NCBI RefSeq assembly: GCF_020618775.1
Contig: NZ_JAESVB010000009.1
Span: forward strand, 1-64,000
From: Acidisoma silvae
GTDB lineage: Bacteria > Pseudomonadota > Alphaproteobacteria > Acetobacterales > Acetobacteraceae
DNA: 64,000 nucleotides
Direction of reading: 5' to 3'
Of this stretch, positions 33,632 through 43,000 are shown one piece after another. The position numbers and the translations under genes are program-made. Every line of letters starts with the position of its first letter. The first letter of the stretch is position 1. The notes beneath the pieces were generated by a model. The model was not told the DNA's origin, did no database searches, and was given only the letters and a program-made list of their open reading frames with translations.

Positions 33632-35425
33632 TCAGGGCGCAGGCGCGGTGACGTGGCAGGCGGCCAGCCGTCCGGGCTGCCGGCTCCACAAGGCCGGTTC
33701 CTTCATGCGGCAGGTGGTCATCGCCTCGGGGCAGCGTGCCGTGAAGGAACAGCCGGGCGGCAGGTCGATCGGGCTCGGCGGCTCACCATCCAGCAGCACA
33801 TCCTCGGTCCTGTAAGGCCGTTCGTCCAGCGTCGGCACGGCCGAGAGCAGCGCCTTGGTGTAAGGATGGCCAGGGTCGTAGAAGACCCCCCCGGTATCGG
33901 CGATTTCCACCATCTTGCCCAGATACATGACCGCGATGCGGGTGCAGACGCGGCGCACCATGGCCAGATCATGGGAGATGAAGAGATAGGTCAGGCCGTG
34001 CTTGGCCTGCAACCGCTCGAACAGATTAAGCAGACGCCCCTGCTCCACAGGGTCCAATGCGGAGAGTGTTTCGTCTAAAATCAGCAACTTGGGCTCCAGA
34101 ACTAAAGCGCGGGCGATATTCACGCGCTGGCGTTGCCCGGCGCTCATGCCGATGGGCAGGCGGTGCAGGTCATCGGGCGAAAGCCCTACCTCCGCCATCG
34201 CAGCCCGCACGCGCTCCGCCGTTTCCTTCCGGCCGACGCCGTGGATGGTGAGAGAAGAGCTGATGGTGCGGCCCACCGGTAGATGTGGCGGCAAGCAATT
34301 ATAGGGGTCTTGCAGCAGCAACTGGAAACCGCGCCGCATGGCGAAGCGCTCCCGCCCCGTCATCTCCGCGATATTCTTTCCTTCGAAGAGGATGGCCCCA
34401 CTGTCGGGCTCCTCGACCCAGGACAGCAAGCGGGAGAGCGTGGACTTGCCGCAGCCCGATTCCCCGACCAGGCCGAAATTGTCGCCCTGAAAGACGTCGA
34501 AGCTGACGCCGCGCACCGCCTGCACATTCTGCTTGCCGAAGAACCGGCTGCGGTCCTTCACGGAATAGGTCTTGGTGATGTCGGAGACCTGTAGGATCGG
34601 CGTCACTTCGGCGGTCGAAGGTTCGGGGGCAGGCTCGCCCGTCCAGATACGCGGCGTGCGCGCCACCAGTTCCTGCGTCACCGCGTGTTGCGGGCTGCGG
34701 GCGATGGCCATGGGCAGGCCGCGCTCGACGATGCGCCCGGCGGCCAGCACCGCGACCTCATCGGCGATTTCCGCGACAGAAGGCACAGACGTTGTGATGA
34801 AGACGATGCCGGCATTGGTCCGCGCGCGCAGTTCCTTCAGCAGCCGCACGATCTGGGCCGCGACCGTCACATCCAGCGGCTGAATGATATTGTCGCAGAT
34901 CAGCAGGTCCGGCTCATTGATCAGCGCATCGACGATCACCGCGCGTTGCAGCATGCCGCCGGAATACTGGCCGGGGAATTCCGCGAAGCGGCGCGCGGCG
35001 GAGGGGATACGCACGGCATCCAGCAGGGCGATGACGCGCTTTTTCGCTTCCGCCATATCCGTGCCAGGGGCCACGGCCAGCAGTTTCTCTGCGATCTGCA
35101 CACCGACCGGCAAGGTGGGGTCGAAAGCATTGCCTGGGTCCGCGCCAATAAAACCGATACGGGGACGAACTTTCCGCTGCACGTCAGAACTGCGAAGATC
35201 TTCGCCGCGAAAGCGCACGCTGCCGCCGGTGATGCGCAGCGGGTCTGAGACCCAGCCGACCATAACCTTGGCAAGCGTCGTCTTGCCGGCGCCGCTCTCC
35301 CCCAGGATGCCGAGCACGCCATCGGCTGGCACCGTCAGATCGATGCCGTCCAGAACGGCGCTGCCATCCGGCCGGCTGATGGACAGGCCTTCGAGGCGCA
35401 GCAGCGGTGCTGTTTCGTGAAGCAT
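33632..35425 (-). CDS. Peptide-type ABC ATPase, two fused NBDs, first one degenerate
   Basis: A 597-residue fusion of DppD- and DppF-like ATPases. The first domain (about 8-262) has Walker A 'GESGAGKTT' (42-50) and 'YSGGMLQRAVI', but the Q-loop glutamine is Ala95 ('FIGADP'), the Walker B glutamate is Asn179 ('LLICDNIIQPLD') and the H-loop histidine is Thr212 ('FITTSV'). The second domain (278-597) is intact: 'GESGCGKST' (321-329), 'LLILDETLSALD', 'FISHDLAMV', with signature 'MSAGQRQR'. The C-terminal oligopeptide-importer tail 'GCSFTARCPEAMTTC' has the iron-sulphur-type cysteines. The ATG at 35425 overlaps the permease stop by one base. Transport probably uses one active ATP site. Confidence 0.88.
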   Translation of the reverse strand: MLHETAPLLRLEGLSISRPDGSAVLDGIDLTVPADGVLGILGESGAGKTTLAKVMVGWVSDPLRITGGSVRFRGEDLRSSDVQRKVRPRIGFIGADPGNAFDPTLPVGVQIAEKLLAVAPGTDMAEAKKRVIALLDAVRIPSAARRFAEFPGQYSGGMLQRAVIVDALINEPDLLICDNIIQPLDVTVAAQIVRLLKELRARTNAGIVFITTSVPSVAEIADEVAVLAAGRIVERGLPMAIARSPQHAVTQELVARTPRIWTGEPAPEPSTAEVTPILQVSDITKTYSVKDRSRFFGKQNVQAVRGVSFDVFQGDNFGLVGESGCGKSTLSRLLSWVEEPDSGAILFEGKNIAEMTGRERFAMRRGFQLLLQDPYNCLPPHLPVGRTISSSLTIHGVGRKETAERVRAAMAEVGLSPDDLHRLPIGMSAGQRQRVNIARALVLEPKLLILDETLSALDPVEQGRLLNLFERLQAKHGLTYLFISHDLAMVRRVCTRIAVMYLGKMVEIADTGGVFYDPGHPYTKALLSAVPTLDERPYRTEDVLLDGEPPSPIDLPPGCSFTARCPEAMTTCRMKEPALWSRQPGRLAACHVTAPAP

Positions 35426-36342
35426 CAGATGCGTCCCTCCAGAACCTGATTGCGCGCGCGCTCGATGGAGGAGCCGACGAGATTGATGCCGAGCAACGTC
35501 AGGAACAGAAAGGCGCCGGGCATGGTGGAAATCCACCAGGCGTTGATCAGGTATTGGCGGCCGTCGGCGATGATATTGCCGAAGGTCGGTGTCGGCGGCT
35601 GCACGCCGATGCCGATGAAGCCCAGAATGGCCTCGAAGATCATCATGCGGGCGATATCCAGCACCGCGACGAAGGCGATGGGTGGCAGCACGTTCGGCGC
35701 GATCATCTGGAGCATGATGCGGATCGGCGATGCGCCCAGGATTTTCGCGCCGCGCACATATTCGCGCTGCCGCTCCGCCAAGGTGACGGAGCGCACGACG
35801 CGCGCATAGCCGGGCCAGCCCGAGAGCGCGAGAACAAGCGTGACGCTTTCCGGGCTGGGGCGATGCACCGTCAGAATGGTGATGGCCAGGATGATGACCG
35901 GCACGGCCAATTGCGCGTCGGTGATGCGCATCAGCACCGTGTCGATGATGCCGCCATAGAACCCGGCCAGAAGGCCGACGATGGCACCGACCACGAACAT
36001 GATGATGACGGCGGACACGCTGATCATCAGAGCGTTCTGCAAACCGATCAGCGAGCGCAGGAACAGATCGCGCCCCAGCTGATCGGTGCCGAGAAGATGA
36101 GTCCAATGACCGCCCGGCAGAAAGGCCGGCGGCCAAAAGCGCTGCATGATATGCATGCGCGTCGGCGAAAGCTTGGTAAAATGCGGGTAGATGAGCGCGG
36201 CGCCCACCAGCACCACCAGCAGGAACAAGCCGAGCTTGAATTCGAACTGCCTATGGGTCGCACGCCAAATGCGGCGGCCGGGTGTCTCCATCCGCACGCG
36301 GACGCGTGGCGCCACTGCGGTCGCTACCGTGTCTGAGGGCAT
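35425..36342 (-). CDS. Peptide-type ABC permease (DppC-like)
   Basis: A 305-residue inner-membrane permease. 'HLLGTDQLGRDLFLRSLIGLQNALMISVSAVIIM' and the coupling loop 'REYVRGAKILGASPIRIMLQMIAPNVLPPI' identify the second permease of an oligopeptide/dipeptide/nickel importer. The ATG at 36342 shares its last base with the previous stop (TGATG overlap), so translation is coupled. It forms the channel with the DppB-like product. Confidence 0.9.
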   Translation of the reverse strand: MPSDTVATAVAPRVRVRMETPGRRIWRATHRQFEFKLGLFLLVVLVGAALIYPHFTKLSPTRMHIMQRFWPPAFLPGGHWTHLLGTDQLGRDLFLRSLIGLQNALMISVSAVIIMFVVGAIVGLLAGFYGGIIDTVLMRITDAQLAVPVIILAITILTVHRPSPESVTLVLALSGWPGYARVVRSVTLAERQREYVRGAKILGASPIRIMLQMIAPNVLPPIAFVAVLDIARMMIFEAILGFIGIGVQPPTPTFGNIIADGRQYLINAWWISTMPGAFLFLTLLGINLVGSSIERARNQVLEGRI

Positions 36343-37322
36343 CAGAAATCCAACCTCGGGTCGATCTTCGTCGAAATAAGATCGACGAGGATATTGATCA
36401 CGACGAAGATACAGGCGGAGATCAGCGCGACGCCCTGGATGACGGGAAAGTCGCGCTCCAATACCGCCTGCACGGTGAGAAGCCCGATACCGGGGTAGTT
36501 GAAGATATATTCCACGATCAGCACGCCGCCGAGCATGGCGCCGATCTGCACGCCGAAAATATTGAGCACCGGCACGGCCGCGTTGCGCAGAATATGGCGC
36601 AGAAAGATGCGACGCTTGGACAGGCCACGCACATCGGCCAGTGCCACGAAATTGCGCTGCTTGGCCGAGGCGATTGAGCTCGTCAGGCTCCGCATGAAAA
36701 TGGGCGACATCTCGATGGCGATCACGAAGGCCGGCAGGATCGTATAGGAAAAACCCTGATACCCAATGGAGGGGATCCATTGCAGTTCGGCGGTCACGAC
36801 AAGGGCAAGCACGATGGCCAGCCAGAAATTGGGAATGGAGACGAAGGCCGAGCCCAGATAGACGGCGAAGCGGTCGAACCAGCCGCCAGAATTCATGCCC
36901 GCCACGATGCCGATCGGCACCGAGATCAGGAAGGCGAAGACCAGGGCGAGTGCGGCCAGTTGCAAAGTCATCGGCAGCGACTGCTCCAGCAAGGCGACGA
37001 CGGTCGCCTTGTCGCCTAAGGCCGACGTATCGCGGCCCCCCGCCGCTTCCCCGCCTGATTTCGCCTTGATGAAGGAGGTGCCGAGGTTGCCCTGCAGCAC
37101 CTGCCCCAGCCAATGCACATATTGCACCGGAATCGGGTCGCGCAGGCCCATCTCGCGCGCTGTCTGCTCCACAACGGCATCGCTCGCCATTGGGCCCAGG
37201 ATCAGGCGCGCCGGGTCGCCGGGCACAAGACGCAGCGCCGTGAAGATCGCGAAAGACACGATCAGCACGATCAACACGCCTTGCGCCAGACGGCGAATCA
37301 GAAAGGTCGCGAGAAAAGCCAT
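36342..37322 (-). CDS. Peptide-type ABC permease (DppB-like)
   Basis: A 326-residue permease starting 'MAFLATFLIRRLAQGVLIVLIVSFAIFTALRLVPGDPARLI', the standard opening of DppB/OppB proteins. The coupling loop is 'NFVALADVRGLSKRRIFLRHILRNAAVPVLN'. It follows the binding-protein gene by 15 bases. Confidence 0.9.
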   Translation of the reverse strand: MAFLATFLIRRLAQGVLIVLIVSFAIFTALRLVPGDPARLILGPMASDAVVEQTAREMGLRDPIPVQYVHWLGQVLQGNLGTSFIKAKSGGEAAGGRDTSALGDKATVVALLEQSLPMTLQLAALALVFAFLISVPIGIVAGMNSGGWFDRFAVYLGSAFVSIPNFWLAIVLALVVTAELQWIPSIGYQGFSYTILPAFVIAIEMSPIFMRSLTSSIASAKQRNFVALADVRGLSKRRIFLRHILRNAAVPVLNIFGVQIGAMLGGVLIVEYIFNYPGIGLLTVQAVLERDFPVIQGVALISACIFVVINILVDLISTKIDPRLDF

Positions 37323-37337
37323 GACGCGGCCTCCGTC

Positions 37338-38912
37338 TTAGGCGGCGAAGCTCGCCTTGTGCACATCCATGGGACCGTTCGGGAAGATATAGAAGTCCTT
37401 CAGATGAGCATTGACCGCGTTCAGGTTGACGGACGTGAACAGCGAGAGCGACGGCGCTTTGGACGCGATGACTTCCGTTGCCTTGCCCACCAAGGCCTGA
37501 CGTTTCGCGGTATCGGTCTCGTTATGCTCGGCGTCGAAAGCCGCATCGATCTCGGGGTCGGAAATACCGTTGATGATGCCGCCCACAGGACCGGCCTTGG
37601 AATAGAACATGGCACGCAGCACCATGTCGGGTTCCGGCGTCGCGGTTGACCAGCCGCAGTCGATCATATGACCGGCGGGTTCCTGACCCTTGTGCTGATA
37701 CAGCACATCGCCCCAGGCGCCAGTTTCCATGACGTTCAGCTTCACGTTGAAGCCCTGGTCCTGCATCATGCCGGTGATGAGCTCGCCGTAATCCTTCGTC
37801 TTCGGATAGAAGCCGGTGGAGGTGATGTAGTCGATTTCCGGGAGGCCCTGGCCGTTCGGGAAACCGGCCTGCTTCAGCAGCGCCTGGCATTTGTCGGCGT
37901 CGAATTCCGGATAGTTCGGCACCGTCTCGTAACCGAATTTGAGCGGGCTGATGTAATCGCTGGACTGACCACCGGCGTCGCCCATCAGATCCATGATCTG
38001 CGAACGATCGATGGCATGGCAGGCTGCCAAGCGCACCAGGGGATTGTCGAAGGGCTTCTTGTTGCAGCGGAAATGCAGATATTTGTTTTCGGTCGACAGT
38101 TTACGGCTGACGGCGACGCGCTGATCCTTTTTCAGCGTCGCATACTGCTCCGGCTCCAGCCGCTGCAGAATGTCGATATCGCCGCTCAACAGGCCAAGCA
38201 CGCGCGTCGTGGCATCGCCGACATAGCTGAACTGGACCTGATCCAGGATCGGGCGGCCCTGATAGTATTTATCGAAGGCGGCCAGATAGGTGACATTGCC
38301 CTTCTGGTCGGCAAATTTGAACGGGCCGGTGCCGTTCGGGCGCTGCGCCAGAACGGACGGGTTTTTCACGTCGGCGGCGGACAAAATCGCCATATAGCCG
38401 CCCATGAACTGGAAGGCCGAGGCCGGGAAGCCGAACTTTTTGGTGTGGACGCGGGCGGTGAGACGGTCGACCACCTCCACTTCGCACTGGCCAGGGAAAA
38501 AGGCGCTGGCCGGGCGTGCGGGATCGGTGAAATATTCCATCGTCGCCTTCACATCCGCCGCCCCGAAGGAGGCGCCGTTATGGAAGGTGACACCGTCACG
38601 CAGCGAGATTTCCAGCGTATAGGGGTCAATAAGCTTCTGGCCGGTCGCCAGTTCCCAGACCATTTCGGTCGGATTGGACGCGCGCATGGGCGTGCGGAAC
38701 AACTGCCCGAAGACGAAGCCTTCGAAGTTGATCTGCCCGAGCGAAGTATGGCTCGTCGGATCCCAGTTGCCCGTCACAGGCTCCGCGGAAGCGAAGACGA
38801 GCGTGTTGCGGCCGGCCGCATTCGCGCGGCGAATGAACGGCATCGGCAAAGCCAAGGCGGCTGCCGAACCGGCTGTGGCCGTCAGCAGCTTGCGACGAGA
38901 TAACTGGTACAT
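37338..38912 (-). CDS. Periplasmic binding protein of a peptide-type ABC importer (Tat-exported)
   Basis: A 524-residue SBP_bac_5 receptor. The N-terminus MYQLSRRKLLTATAGSAAALALP carries a textbook twin-arginine motif (SRRKLLT). The mature part has 'ELATGQKLIDPYTLEISLRDGVTFHNGASFGAADV', 'NGTGPFKF' and 'AACHAIDRSQIMDLMGDAGGQ', which are family hallmarks. Members bind peptides, nickel, opines or glycosides. Because an amidohydrolase and kinases are in the operon, I infer an N-substituted small alcohol or amide, not a peptide. Promoter sequences must lie in the 241-base gap to the divergent DeoR gene. Confidence 0.88.
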   Translation of the reverse strand: MYQLSRRKLLTATAGSAAALALPMPFIRRANAAGRNTLVFASAEPVTGNWDPTSHTSLGQINFEGFVFGQLFRTPMRASNPTEMVWELATGQKLIDPYTLEISLRDGVTFHNGASFGAADVKATMEYFTDPARPASAFFPGQCEVEVVDRLTARVHTKKFGFPASAFQFMGGYMAILSAADVKNPSVLAQRPNGTGPFKFADQKGNVTYLAAFDKYYQGRPILDQVQFSYVGDATTRVLGLLSGDIDILQRLEPEQYATLKKDQRVAVSRKLSTENKYLHFRCNKKPFDNPLVRLAACHAIDRSQIMDLMGDAGGQSSDYISPLKFGYETVPNYPEFDADKCQALLKQAGFPNGQGLPEIDYITSTGFYPKTKDYGELITGMMQDQGFNVKLNVMETGAWGDVLYQHKGQEPAGHMIDCGWSTATPEPDMVLRAMFYSKAGPVGGIINGISDPEIDAAFDAEHNETDTAKRQALVGKATEVIASKAPSLSLFTSVNLNAVNAHLKDFYIFPNGPMDVHKASFAA

Positions 38913-39055
38913 AGAACCCTCAGCGTGAAACGCGTGAACTCCGGTACCGTGTTAGCGACTGCGTAGTCCCCGATTATCCGGCGATCATTGAAGGCCGCCG
39001 CCGAATGCGTGTCATGCGCGATCCTAGCGGCAGACATTCGACGCCGCCAAGAACT

Positions 39056-39096
39056 AAATCCACAAATCCACAAAAAAACAGAAAACCACACAAATC
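39056..39096. promoter_or_regulatory. Tandem AAATCCAC repeats, candidate DeoR-type operator
   Basis: AAATCCAC occurs twice head to tail (39056-39063, 39064-39071), followed by an A-rich run with CCACAC and AAATC. This lies between the divergent importer operon and the DeoR-type gene. DeoR-family regulators often use short direct repeats, so the region is a reasonable operator; this is inference. Confidence 0.35.
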
Positions 39097-39153
39097 GGCT
39101 TGCGGCGCGCGCACCTCGCGCGGCATCATTCCAGGCTGACGCGAGGGAGCGCT

Positions 39154-39915
39154 ATGTGGGTCGACGAACGCCAGCAACGCATCATGGAGATGATTGGCAC
39201 GGTCGGCCGTGTCGAGACGGATGCGATTGCGGCTGAGCTTCAGGTATCACGAGAGACGATCCGGCGAGACCTGCTGCTGCTGGAACGTGACGGCAAGCTG
39301 CGCCGCGTCCATGGCGGTGCGGTACGTGCCGATCCGCCGCCGGAGCGTCCCTTCCGCACCCGCAAGCGCGTACAGATGGATGCGAAACGCGATATTGCGC
39401 GGGCCGCCGTCGCTCTGATCAAGCCCGGTAGCAGTTGCTTTATCGATGCGGGCACGACCACGGCGACATTCGCCCAGGAACTGGTTCATGTTCCGGAACT
39501 GCTTGTGATTACCAATTCCCTGGAAGTCGCGATGACCCTGCGCGCGGCCAACAGCAATAGTGAAATCCTATTGCTGGGCGGATTGATGGGAACCGAGGTG
39601 CCATCCACCTACGGCGATGTCACAATCGCGGAGATCGCACGCCATCGCACGGATATATGTATTTTGTCGCCGGTCGCGCTCGACCCTGAGGCCGGGGTGA
39701 CCTATCATGACCTGAATGAGGCGGCCGTCGCGCGCGCCATGATGCGCCATACCAGCCGCAGCCTGATCCTTGCCGATCATACCAAGCTGGGCTGGGTAAG
39801 CCGTAGCGTTGTCTGTGCATGCTCAGAGATCGATGACCTGATCTCGAATGCCGATATCGCGGATCTCGCTCAATATCGCGAGTCCGGGGTTAAAAACACG
39901 CGCTCGACCCATTAA
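39154..39915 (+). CDS. DeoR-family transcriptional regulator
   Basis: A 253-residue regulator. The N-terminal winged helix 'RQQRIMEMIGTVGRVETDAIAAELQVSRETIRRDLLLLERDGKLRRVHGGAV' is the DeoR signature. The sensor domain has 'FIDAGTTTATFAQEL' and 'LADHTKLGWVSRSVV', where family members bind phosphorylated sugars or alcohols. The ATG at 39154 follows GAGGGAGCGCT. It is divergent from the importer operon that contains two kinases; a phosphorylated product of those kinases is a logical inducer. Confidence 0.88.
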   Translation: MWVDERQQRIMEMIGTVGRVETDAIAAELQVSRETIRRDLLLLERDGKLRRVHGGAVRADPPPERPFRTRKRVQMDAKRDIARAAVALIKPGSSCFIDAGTTTATFAQELVHVPELLVITNSLEVAMTLRAANSNSEILLLGGLMGTEVPSTYGDVTIAEIARHRTDICILSPVALDPEAGVTYHDLNEAAVARAMMRHTSRSLILADHTKLGWVSRSVVCACSEIDDLISNADIADLAQYRESGVKNTRSTH

Positions 39916-40028
39916 AGCGCAGGTATCGCAGCAGGATCCTGATCGCCACATCGCTCCGAGAAGCGATATGACGATCAGTGAGAGCGGTCAGACACAAGCG
40001 CTTGTCTGCGCGCTCAGACAGACTCCCA

Positions 40029-43000
40029 CTAGGCCACCCTCACCTTTTTCTGCCCGCGACCCCGGTGGGCGGGCTGGGCGGCCCGGTCTGCGAGACGCGC
40101 CTGAATGCGCTCCACCTCCGGACCCGTAACCTTCAAGGGCGCGCAGCCGAGGATATCCCAGGCGATATCCGAGAAGTCCGGATGCAGCACGATGGGTTGG
40201 CCGCCATTGGCGAACATGCCGCGACCGCCAGATTCGAGATAGCTCTCGGTCGGCAATCCTTCAGACAGCAGAACCTCGTGCTGCTTGAGCTGGACATGAT
40301 AGTAGACGACGCTCTGGATTGAGTCATCCGTCCGCACGGTAGTGCCGTTGATGAGATACTTCACCGGCACGAGGACGCCCTCCACATAGATCGCGTGATC
40401 CGGCGAGAGCAGAAGATCACGCATCGGCTGCTTGGGGCCAAAAGCGCCGCGCTGCACGCGCACCGGGCGTACCTTCCCAGGCGCCGGGTGGCAGCTGATA
40501 TCGACCGCACGGAAGCCAACCCAGACAATTGGCGTCACGCGCCGCTTGCCTTCAGTCACGGTTACCACGCCGTCGCCTGCCTTCAGTCGTTCCACGGGGA
40601 TCTCGCCCGCAGTCGTCAGAATATGAGTGCCCGCCGCGAAGCAAGGCAGCACATCCGTGGTGAGCACCAGATCGCCGTTGCTATCCGTGGAGGTCGCAAA
40701 ATCGCTCGCCTGGTAATCGCCTTCCACCTGGATGGTCGCGACCGTCGTGATGGGGATGCCCAGCACCGTGCTCGACTGTGTGATGGTCACGACGCCATCG
40801 GCATAGGTCTCGCTCGCCCCGCCAAAGCCGGTCAGGACAATGCTGTCGCCCTGCTGGAAGCCACTGACCAGGCTGCCGAAATCGGCGGCGTCGTCGAGCA
40901 CCAGCTGGCCCGTGCCATCCGTAAAATCAAAGCTCTGGCCGCCGCTAGCGGAAGCGCCGAGTTCGACTTGGCCGCCGTCGCTGAGAGAGGTGACCCCGCC
41001 GCTGCCCTGAAGTTCCGCATCGATCATCAGGGAACCGCCATTCACCACCATGGCGCCGGTGTTCGAGAAGGTGGTGACGACGCTTTCAACCGTCGCCAGG
41101 CCGCCGCTCGTCACGCTCAGCGTGCCGGCATTGGCGAAAGCGTCGAAGGTCTGGATTTGCAAGCTGCCGCCATTCGTCACGGAAACCTGGCCGGCATTGG
41201 TGAAATCCGTCGTGCCGATAACCAGATTGCCGCCCGGCGCATCTGCCAGAACCGTGCCATCGTTGATGACAGTGCCGGCACCGGTGATGGCGTCGCTGAC
41301 GATGCTCGGCCCCGTTTGGATGATGGATCCGCTACCAAGCGTCAGCGTGCTATCGACCTGCAAGGTCGAAACGTCATCCGCGCTGCCGATAGTGATCGTC
41401 GTCGCGTTGAGGGTTTCGTTGTCCGCGATTTCAAGCGTGCTATCCGCGCCCGTCAGCGCGATGGTGCCGGCAGAGCTGCCATCCGCGCCGGTGATCGCAA
41501 ACCCGCCCTGTAGCACGACGGTGTCGCCGTCACCGATGGTAAGCAGGCCTTCAATCGTATCGTCCTGGAACGTGCTGGTGCCGAGGCCCAAAACGCCGCC
41601 ATCCATGACGATGGTCGCATTCGCCAGCGTTCCGAAATTGTCCAGTTCCGAGAAGGCGCCCGTGGCATCGATATCGATCGTATTGCCGCCGGCATCCAGC
41701 AGACCGTCGATCTCGACCGTGCCGCCCACCGTCTGGCCCTGCGACATTTCGGGCGCATAATTGTAAAGGTCGAATTCAGAACCGGTTCCGATGCGGATAG
41801 AGCCGGTATTGAGGAAAGCGGAGGCGTCGAGTTCCGAGACCGTGCTGCCATTGCTGATCGCCAGCAGGCCGCTATTGTCGAAGGTGCCGAAAACCTCGAT
41901 CTCCAGATCCTGGCCGCCATTGACCGTCAGACCGCCATTATTGTCGAAATCCGTCGTTTCCAGCACCACCGTGCCACTGCTGCCATCCACGAGGAGGGAG
42001 CCGTCATTGATGACGATGCCGGCCCCGGTGATCATGTCGGTGGTGATGCTGCCGGCCGTTTGCAACAGGATACCCTGCCCCAGCGTCAGCGCATTGTCGA
42101 CTTGCAGCGTGTCGAGATCGCCGGCATTGCCCATGGTGATGGTTGCATTGTCGAGCGTCTCGGCATCCGTCACTTCCAGCAGCGCATCCGCGCCCGTCAG
42201 CGCGATGGTGCCGGGCGTGCCGTCGGCATTGACCACCGTGAACCCGTCCTGCAACACGACGGTGTCGCCGTCGCCGATGGTGAGCAGGCCTTCGATCGTA
42301 TCATCCTGGAAGGTGCTGGTGCCGAGGCCCAGAACGCCGCCATCCATGACGATGGTCGCATTCGCCAGCGTGCCGAAATTGTCCAGTTCCGAGAAGGCGC
42401 CTGTGGCATCGATATCGATCGTATTGCCGCCAGCATCCAGAAGGCCGTCGATCTCGACCGTGCCGCCCACCGTCTGGCCCTGCGACATATCGGGCGCATA
42501 ATTGTAAAGGTCGAATTCCGAACCGGTGCCGATGCGGATGGAACCGGTATTGAGGAAAGCGGAGGCGTCGAGTTCCGAGACCGTGCTGCCATTGCTGATC
42601 GCCAGCAGGCCGCTATTGTCGAACGTGCCGAAAACCTCGATCTCCAGATCCTGGCCGCCATTGACCGTCAGACCGCCATTATTGTCGAAATCCGTCGTTT
42701 CCAGCACCACCGTGCCGCTGCCGCCATCCGCGAGGAGGGAGCCGTCATTGATGACGATGCCGGCGCCGGTGATCATGTCGGTAGTGATGCTGCCGGCCGT
42801 TTGCAGCAGGATGCCCTGACCCAGCGTCAGAACATTATCGACTTGCAGCGTGTCGAGATCGCTGGCATTGCCCATGGTGATGGTCGCATTGTCGAGCGTC
42901 TCGGCATCGGTCACTTCCAGCGTCGCATCCGCGCCCGTCAGCGCGATGGTGCCGGGCGTGCCGTCGGCATTGACCACCGTGAACCCGTCCAGCAGCACGA

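Noticed and set aside
39995-40004. CAAGCGCTTG palindrome between the DeoR and Hint genes
   Set aside because: It is short, has no T-run and no room for a proper loop; it may belong to a two-way terminator but the evidence is thin.
41515-42996. Repeat array that could be mistaken for a CRISPR or satellite
   Set aside because: The 741-bp units are coding, in frame and encode beta-rich protein repeats; there are no short repeats with unique spacers.
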